Assembly: GCA_037783415.1 (NCBI GenBank)
Contig: JAZGTN010000044.1
Location: 1,302,001 to 1,366,000 of the forward strand
DNA: 64,000 bases
DNA from: Leptasterias polaris
Taxonomy: Eukaryota; Echinodermata; Asteroidea; Forcipulatida; Asteriidae
Direction of reading: 5' to 3'
This document shows, piece after piece, positions 58,401 to 64,000 of this stretch. Within the stretch, counting starts at the first letter, position 1, and each line of letters opens with the position of its first letter. The notes under the pieces are model-generated. The model ran no database searches. It saw nothing but the letters and a program-made list of their open reading frames with translations, and was not told the origin of the DNA. The position numbers and the translations under genes were made by a program.

Positions 58401-61400
58401 TTCCCTCATGGTATCATATTGCAAGGCTGGCATAGCTTACATGTATCTATCATTCAAAACCACAGTGAATGGTATTTCAGCCAGCAAGAGGGTTAAAGGC
58501 ACTGTACACGTTTGGTAATTACTCAAAATATATATTAGCATACAAACTTACTTGGTAACGAGCAACGGAGAGCTGTTGATAGTATAAAACATTGTGAGAA
58601 ACCACTCCCTCTGAAGTAACGTAGTTTTTGAGAAAGAGGTAATTTCTCACTAAAATAATAAAAGACTTCTGGCCAGAAGCCTTTTATTCCTATCTGAAAG
58701 CACACTAATTTGTACAACAAGGGTGTTTTTTCTTTCATCATTTTCTTGCAACTTCAATAACCAATTGAGCCCAAATTTTCACAGGCTTGTTATTTTATGC
58801 ATATGTTGGGATACACCAAGTGAGAATACTGGTCTTTGACAATTACCAAACGTGTTCAGAGAGATAAAAAACTGTTTAACTCACAGAGCTCCTCTTGCCA
58901 CAAATGCCTCTACATTCCCCTCATCAATCTCCAAGGCTTTGTTAAGATGCTGCATCGCCTCCAAGAACCTCTCTGCTTTGAAGTGCTCCACACCCTTAGC
59001 AACGCTGCAGTTTAAAGAGAGATTGTATTCAGGTTATTGATTTTTTGGTTTACACATCCAACAGCACATTTAGCGCCAATAACAGGATGAATAGGAAACA
59101 AGAAGAATTGCTCAGTTTTAGATGTGGGAGGAAAATCCCAATTGGGGAAAACCCATGCAATCAGGTAGGAACTGAAAACCCATGCAATCAGGTAGGGACT
59201 GAAAACCCATGCAATCAGGTAGGTACTGAAAACCCATGCAATCAGGTAGGGACTGAAAACCCATGCAATCAGGTAGGGACTGAAAACCCATGCAATCAGG
59301 TAGGGACTGAAAACCCATGCAATCAGGTAGGGACTGAAAACCCATGCAATCAGGTAGGAACTGAAAACCCATGCAATCAGGTAGGGACTGAAAACCCATG
59401 CAATCAGGTAGGAACTGAAAACCCATGCAATCAGGTAGGAACTGAAAACCCATGCAATCAGGTAGGGACTGAAAACCCATGCAATCAGGTAGGAACTGAA
59501 AACCCATGCAATCAGGTAGGGACTGAAAACCCATGCAATCAGGTAGGAACTGAAAACCCATGCAATCAGGTAGGAACTGAAAACCCATGCAATCAGGTAG
59601 GAACTGAAAACCCATGCAATCAGGTAGGGACTGAAAACCCATGCAATCAGGTAGGAACTGAAAACCCATGCAATCAGGTAGGGACTGAAAACCCATGCAA
59701 TCAGGTAGGGACTGAAAACCCATGCAATCAGGTAGGGACTGAAAACCCATGCAATCAGGTAGGAACTGAAAACCCATGCAATCAGGTAGGAACTGAAAAC
59801 CCATGCAATCAGGTAGGGACTGAAAACCCATGCAATCAGGTAGGAACTGAAAACCCATGCAATCAGGTAGGAACTGAAAACCCATGCAATCAGGTAGGAA
59901 CTGAAAACCCATGCAATCAGGTAGGAACTGAAAACCCATGCAATCAGGTAGGAACTGAAAACCCATGCAATCAGGTAGGGACTGAAAACCCATGCAATCA
60001 GGTAGGAACTGAAAACCCATGCAATCAGGTAGGAACTGAAAACCCATGCAATCAGGTAGGAACTGAAAACCCATGCAATCAGGTAGGGACTGAAAACCCA
60101 TGCAATCAGGTAGGAACTGAAAACCCATGCAATCAGGTAGGGACTGAAAACCCATGCAATCAGGTAGGGACTGAAAAACCCAATCCACATGCAAGGCTCC
60201 AGTCTGAGGTGGGATTCGAACCAGGTCCACAGAGTTGAAAGGCAGGGTAAGAAACCACTGAGCCAACCTGACCCCTGTGGAATTTCGTGCCAAGAATCAG
60301 TTGGGCAGGAGACTGCACCGATAGTAGAATTCAACCTTACCCTCTTCACACATCCTAGGCATTTGGTTAAAACAGTCCCTCGTCAGCTCTGTTCTAGCTT
60401 GTAGTGTCACATGCAAAGGGTCTATTGGAGCACTAATCAAATACTGTTCTTTTCTCCTTGCCTTATATAGGCATGATATTTGGTGCTTGGAAAAAGTAGG
60501 AGAATAATGTTTGCGCACAAGGGCTGACCTACTTGTTCATGTGGAGTATGGTTGAATACAATTTTCAGGCTATTTAATCACCATTTTTCTGACTTTTCCA
60601 AGGGCAAACAAAACTCAGAAATCAGACAGAGGAAGAGTATCATGCTTGTTTATACCAGCCATACTGGTGGTACCACCCACAAGACAAGGGGTCATGTCAC
60701 CTGCACCACCACTAATCTAATCTATCTAATATCTTGCAGAGTCTGTGGTGTTCAATATATAGGTGAAACAAGAACTACACTCAAGAGGCGTTTCTATGGC
60801 CACAGATCCAGTCAACACCCAAAAGCTGGATACACCTGTAGGACACCACTTCAACCTTCCTAACCACTCCATTTCTGACATGAATTTACAGGGCATTGAG
60901 GCACTAGGTAACTGCAGAGAGACTGTCCGTCTGAGTAGGGAAAAACTTTGGATAAGGCGCATAAAGACCACTCAGCCCCATGGTTTGAATATCCAAGAAG
61001 GAAATGACTAATAACCTTTTGTTTTTGCCTTCTCCTTTTCCCACACAGTTATCCACTTTATTAGTCTGCCCTTCATTGTATTAACTAATTATTTACCTCT
61101 CTTCTAACCTTCCATTTTGTCCTTTGTGTTCCCAACTTCTTGTGGTCAAGCTATCCCCTTCCTTTCATAACCCCCCCCCCCCCCTTTGTCTTCATAATCC
61201 CTGCTTACCCCCTGCCTTCTCTGAATGCTTTCTGCTTTTCTCCCTCCACTCTCTCTATTCATGTATTTCCACTTGACTACTCTTGCAACTCTGTCTGCTT
61301 GTATGTGTGTTGTGTGTTGTCATTTAGCCTTCGAGAAAGACTCTGCTAGGGTCGAAATGTCAGGCCACTAACTTATTTTTTGCTTGTTTATATAGCAAGG

Positions 61401-62446
61401 TTTCATTGGCAGATTTTGAGCCAAGAAAACGGCTCTGGTTTGATTCAAGACTCTGTTGAAAGTTCTCACCTTTCCATCGACCATCGGTTTGTCTGCCATT
61501 TTCTTAACGGCTCTGAAAACTCCTTATCTGGAAAGTTCTTCCTGTAGTTAGCAGAAATTACGAGATGGAATTACAATATAATCATAGTAATATTATAAAA
61601 CTAGGACCATTTATTTCAGGGCCTACGTCATCCAAAATACCTCAAGTTGGAAGTCAACAACCCCCAGGTCACAATTGGGCAACATTGTTACACTTTATCC
61701 CTTTTATTGGGCTCTCAAATCTGTCTAATAAAGAATATTTTGAGGGCTTACAAAATATTAATGAGGACGGCGATCTGTTTTCTCCCTATTTAGTGGGGTG
61801 CACCCGTAAGGATTTTTCACCCATGGTAGGTCAGCTGAGTTCCATGCGCAACATAGCGAGTTCTCTCTCAAGTTCTTACATCAGGGATGTGATAGGCTGT
61901 TGAAAAAAACCTGAACTCAGAGCGCAAAGCGCGAAAGCTTGCGAGCTCGGAAACTTGCGAGCACGAAGCCCACTAATAACATTTACCTTTGGTTTTAAAA
62001 GCCCTACTCTGCAATCTGGGGCGTTATGAATGGTTTTATCTTCATTTTTTTATGAATTTGATCTTAAGTTTAAAAAAATATATATATATATAAAATAAAA
62101 AATGTACTTATTTATTTTTTATATAAAATCTTTTTTTGGGGGGCAAAAAGAAAACGGATTTCGTATTTGGGAGAAAAAAAACAACGGATTTCCGGTTAAA
62201 AACGGAGTAATCCCATCCCTGTTTATATAAATCTACGACTCTCTCGCTCTCTCACCTTTGAAGACCCCTCATGAGTGACATGGGGGCAGCATTACTCAGC
62301 CCCAGCTTAACTCCGAGGTACGAGACGTTGAAAGGGTTGTCAAACCCAACGGTGCTTTCAAGCATGTCTCCATACGTCTCTAAAGAGTCTAGTTGAAGTA
62401 CACTGCGACGATAATGAACTGGGAGGTCTGCATCGGTGATCAGGCC
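49481..62446 (-). CDS. TTC14: TTC14 homologue, 3' part (six exons, 1,448 codons visible)
   Basis: Minus-strand exons 62446-62256, 61541-61470, 59004-58885, 56444-56322, 55525-55411 and 53206-49481 (TAA at 49483-49481), all with GT/AG borders and matching phases. The first ends in [11 protein letters not shown], the second holds [14 protein letters not shown]; this pairing is characteristic of TTC14. Three TPR units follow: [36 protein letters not shown] and [16 protein letters not shown]. The final exon codes about 1,240 residues rich in Lys, Arg, Ser and Asp with RS-like stretches, a nuclear/RNA-processing style of composition. It is far longer than the tail of human TTC14. TTC14 has an S1 RNA-binding domain before the TPRs; those 5' exons must lie beyond 64000. 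A small undetected exon between 55411 and 53206 is possible. Confidence 0.88.
54113..55084. mobile_element. TTAAAGGCATTG MITE interrupted by a TTAA element
   Basis: Outer ends TTAAAGGCATTGTATACTTT and the complement-like AGGACAGGGCCTTTAA match the subfamily at 47137-47501 in opposite orientation. The insert is at 54395-55004. Confidence 0.85.
54395..55004. mobile_element. Nested TTAA-specific MITE (piggyBac/Kolobok-like)
   Basis: Ends CCCTTTCCTTACC and GGTAAGGAAAGGG are inverted. TTAA flanks both sides (54391-54394 and 55005-55008). The paralogous site near 47210 reads CTTACTTTAAATCATGTAAG on the complementary strand, with one TTAA. The interior repeats CCTTACCATTGGCGACTTTA-like units twice and holds a hairpin at 54574-54613. 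The 70-codon open frame is not supported. Confidence 0.88.
55575..55810 (-). mobile_element. tRNA-Asn-like SINE
   Basis: On the minus strand GGGCTAGATATCTCAGTTGG (box A-like) and GTTGGTTCAAATCCCGC (box B) fold like a tRNA with anticodon-loop GTT region. The adjoining sequence (tcaatttttctttgttc) is shared with 58040-58145. The base changes make a functional tRNA unlikely. Confidence 0.65.
56033..56213. mobile_element. MITE with TTAA flanks and GACGTCA motifs
   Basis: Left GCCCTGATCATACTTCCTGC and the complement of right GCAGGAGGTACGAACCGGGC form the ends. TTAA occurs at 56029-56032 and 56214-56217. Non-coding, in a TTC14 intron. Confidence 0.8.
56494..57219. mobile_element. TATAGACC-family MITE interrupted by a CAGGGCTCGAA element
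   Basis: Outer sequence matches 42148-42488 and 38637-38974. At 56774-57145 a second element with ends GCAGGGCTCGAATTT and AAATTCGAGCCCTGC is inserted, flanked by GTCA (56770-56773 and 57146-57149). The two uninterrupted copies in this window read tgcctggcaggaaa and, on the complement, cctgtcaggaaat, with no insert. Confidence 0.88.
57556..57803 (+). repeat. 22-bp minisatellite, about 11 copies
   Basis: Unit AAGAACCTTGGGAAGAGGAG plus CC, nearly identical in all copies. It stays open in several frames on both strands, so the apparent [22 protein letters not shown] and [24 protein letters not shown] proteins are artefacts. Confidence 0.92.
57804..57945. mobile_element. SINE piece with the CCAATCAGG motif
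   Basis: The sequence agatgtgggcatggtggga and aaacccaatcaggaagggac resembles the unit flanks of the 27-bp array at 59150-60176. It looks like a single-copy version of the segment that expanded there. Confidence 0.6.
58040..58145 (-). mobile_element. tRNA-Asn-like sequence, SINE head
   Basis: The minus strand gives GGGCTAGATAGCTCAGTTGG, GTAGAGCGCCGGCACGTTAA and GTTGGTTCAAATCCCGCTC, about 72 nt with good D and T arms and an anticodon-loop GTT. Base 33 is C rather than T and the same unit is repeated at 55575 with the same flanks, so I read it as a SINE head and not as a working tRNA gene. Confidence 0.6.
58493..58858. mobile_element. AAAGGCACTG-family MITE, reverse copy
   Basis: Left TTAAAGGCACTGTACACGTT. 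The right end stops at ACCAAACGTGTTCAGA and lacks the last bases. It lies within 30 bp of TTC14 exon 59004-58885. Confidence 0.8.
59150..60176 (+). repeat. 27-bp minisatellite, 38 copies
   Basis: The unit AATCAGGTAGGGACTGAAAA plus cccatgc alternates between a G form (gggact) and an A form (ggaact), with one T form (ggtact). Because 27 is a multiple of three, frames stay open on both strands, giving a NPCNQVGTE repeat on plus and two long frames on minus. I do not accept these as genes. The array sits between a tRNA-like head (minus, 60205-60275) and a SINE-like tail (59045-59150), in a TTC14 intron. Confidence 0.93.
60205..60275 (-). mobile_element. tRNA-like SINE head next to the 27-bp array
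   Basis: Minus strand shows box A-like TTGGCTCAGTGGTTTC and box B CTGGTTCGAATCCCACC. Position and orientation indicate that the 27-bp array expanded inside the body of this SINE. Confidence 0.7.
60381..61375 (+). pseudogene. Penelope-like retroelement remnant with GIY-YIG endonuclease
   Basis: The translation from 60552 contains [20 protein letters not shown] and [19 protein letters not shown], the GIY-YIG core of Penelope-like elements. A frameshift at about 60805-60835 moves to a second frame with [26 protein letters not shown] and a stop at 61009-61011. The reverse transcriptase domain is absent. The 3' part (tctgctagggtcgaaatg) recurs reversed at 45545. The upstream part (gcatgatatttgg, ttcaggctattta) has diverged matches at 4410-4960. 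A dead 5'-truncated copy in a TTC14 intron. Confidence 0.82.
61565..61903 (+). CDS. Unrecognised open frame of 112 codons in a TTC14 intron
   Basis: It begins at ATG ([18 protein letters not shown]) and its last 8 codons run into the hAT-like element at 61882, so the natural reading frame is cut off. I recognise no domain. It could be a fragment of a transposon protein or chance. Confidence 0.15.
   Translation: MELQYNHSNIIKLGPFISGPTSSKIPQVGSQQPPGHNWATLLHFIPFIGLSNLSNKEYFEGLQNINEDGDLFSPYLVGCTRKDFSPMVGQLSSMRNIASSLSSSYIRDVIGC
61882..62221. mobile_element. hAT-like element with CAGGGATG ends
   Basis: Left CAGGGATGTGATAGG and right CCCATCCCTG are inverted. The flanks TCTTACAT and TTTATATA are only partly similar, so any 8-bp duplication has decayed. 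Copy at 43098-43420. Confidence 0.65.
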
Positions 62447-62656
62447 CTGCAAATATTAAAACAAGTACGGAGGTTGTGATTTGGAAACAAAATGATAAAA
62501 ATGATTATTAAAATTATGAAAAAAATAAGCAAGACCAAGACCTATAATGATTTTAAAACCCTAACCTCAACCAAGTGTTTTTTTTGTTTTTCAAAATGCA
62601 CCACAGTTGAAATTGAAACACTGCTCAATTCATCAAAATGAAAAAAAAGGGTTTTA

Positions 62657-63476
62657 TTCACGGCTCGAATTAGGGAGGAAATTCCACAAGACAACAGGGC
62701 TTGTAGCTCAACATTTTAAAGGCACTGGACACGTTTGGTAATTACTCAAAACATATATTAGCATAAAAACTTACTTGGTAACGAGCAACGGAGAGCTGTT
62801 TATAGTATAAAACATTGTGAGAAACCACTCCCTCTGAAGTAACGTAGTTTTTGAGAAAGAGGTAATTTCTCACTAAAATATTTGAATCTAAAAAAGACTT
62901 CAGGCCTGAAGCCTTTTTCAGGCATCTAAAAGCACACACATTTGTGCAACAAGGCTGTTTTTTCTTTCATCATTTTCTTGCAACTTCAATGACCACTTGA
63001 GCCCAAATTTTCACAGATTTGTTACTTTATGCATATGTTGGGATACACCAAGTGAGAATACTGGTCTTTGACAATTACCAAACGTGTCCAGTGCCTTTAT
63101 CGGAGTAATGAGAAAACAGTGAAAAACCCCATTATAAGTTTTAACTTTTTTCAAACATCGGATTTTATCCTGCGGGATAAAGACTATTGTTTTACTCATT
63201 TCCTAAAAACTATGGCATTTCAAGCAAAACTACTTCAAGGAAAGTTTTCCACCATGACCATCTTTATACCATGTAAGTTATGTGCAAATCTGTGAACATT
63301 TATATTTCCAATCTTACCAATGTTGTACACACCCTTTAATGTCAACATTTGAACAACATTTCTTTTTTTAAAGATATTTATTCAATTGAAAAACACAAGT
63401 CTGCCAGACTTTTCTGGTCGTGAATTTACTGGCCCTATGCAAAAATCAGACCAGTGTAAATTTCTAGCCCTGCTGT
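62657..63476. mobile_element. CAGGGCTCGAA-family MITE interrupted by two AAAGGCACTG-type elements
   Basis: The outer ends ggctcgaattagggagg and tctagccctgctg match the element at 56774-57145 in reverse. Inside, 62718-63100 is a full AAAGGCACTG MITE, and 63101-63340 is the right half of the 20690-type element. At least two insertion or recombination events are stacked. Confidence 0.75.
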
Positions 63477-63479
63477 TGC

Positions 63480-64000
63480 ATTGTAGAGTAAACAGTTTCT
63501 ACTCCAGCCTTGGCAGTGAGCATTTACCCTGAGTGCTAAATGCATCCAAAACAAATATGCATTGTTTGTTTGAAGCTTGCTGGAAACTCAATGCCCCGTA
63601 TTTTTGACCGCGTGAGGGCGCCCTGAAAACTATTTCTATCACTTCCGGGGTATAACTTTTAAAAGCGATTATCGTCTGCAGCTAGCTGTGTACAGTTAGT
63701 TTTAACATCGGCGTCTGTCACTTCCTGGTCACTTCTGTGTGCGGTATAGATTTTTGTCGCTTTTAAGGCGGATTCCCACTGCAGAATCGATTATTCGGCT
63801 CAAACGTTGGCTAGCTCAGCTTGAAGAAGAGGAGCATCAACTTCTGGCAATAAGTGAATAAAACAGAGCTTGTAAAAAGGTAAACGAACAGTTCACGTTC
63901 ACTGACTGTCCGTCCATCCATGCAGGATCCATTTGTAACCTATCTTGGATTATCCTAAACTACATCGTGTGTTGGGTCTGTCCTTTCTCTATGGTGTGTG
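63480..64000. other. Window edge, possible retroelement or promoter sequence
   Basis: No TTC14 exon was found here. A plus-strand frame at about 63770-63861 reads RLKRWLAQLEEEEHQLLA, then a stop. It has coiled-coil character but no ATG, and could be the start of a retroelement gag or chance. Confidence 0.25.

Noticed and set aside
59012..60349. Long open frames of about 390-445 codons on both strands
   Set aside because: They are produced by a 27-bp tandem array whose length is a multiple of three. No promoter, no domain, and both strands are open at once.

Overview
This is eukaryotic, intron-rich, AT-rich DNA packed with short inverted-repeat transposons, tRNA-derived SINEs and minisatellites. 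The style of the dispersed repeats and the gene families suggest a marine deuterostome, probably an echinoderm (possibly a sea star). That placement is inference from repeat style, not proof. There is no bacterial operon structure and no CRISPR array.

Layout. (1) 1-6091: dispersed repeats with no recognised gene. (2) 6092-17795: what I read as one complete 11.7-kb DNA transposon. It has short CCCTTAC termini, a 2-bp AC target duplication, and about 430 bp (left) and 400 bp (right) of subterminal palindromic GCAAGCTTGC-type repeats. It carries two intact, spliced, divergently transcribed genes: a 508-aa BEN-domain protein on the minus strand (7165-12258) and a 966-aa Tnp2/EnSpm-like transposase on the plus strand (13043-16849). 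They share a 784-bp intergenic promoter region. This is the most interesting object in the window. (3) 17796-31000: mostly repeats and LINE remnants, plus one isolated minus-strand exon (27203-27280) that looks like exon 1 of a tetraspanin gene. (4) 31141-41816: a six-exon plus-strand gene for trimethyllysine dioxygenase (TMLHE-like, first step of carnitine synthesis). Its introns hold three minisatellites, a hAT element with an 8-bp target duplication, a short telomere-like tract, a LINE 3' end, SINEs and hairpin MITEs. (5) 41817-49480: intergenic repeats between convergent genes. (6) 49481-62446: the 3' part of a minus-strand TTC14 homologue, with a short linker exon, three TPR exons and a 3.7-kb terminal exon coding a very long K/R/S-rich tail. 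Its 5' exons lie beyond the window. Its introns contain 22-bp and 27-bp arrays, a Penelope-like GIY-YIG remnant and several nested MITEs.

How the parts fit. TMLHE and TTC14 are ordinary host genes. The BEN/transposase pair looks like a self-contained mobile unit. My working hypothesis is that the BEN protein is the accessory DNA-binding subunit, comparable in role to TnpA of plant CACTA elements, and that it recognises the palindromic subterminal repeats while the transposase cuts the ends. Several nested insertions can be dated relative to each other because uninterrupted copies of the same target repeat occur elsewhere in the window.

Splice sites, phases and stops were worked out by hand from the bases. 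Family names come from recognition of motifs, not from searches.
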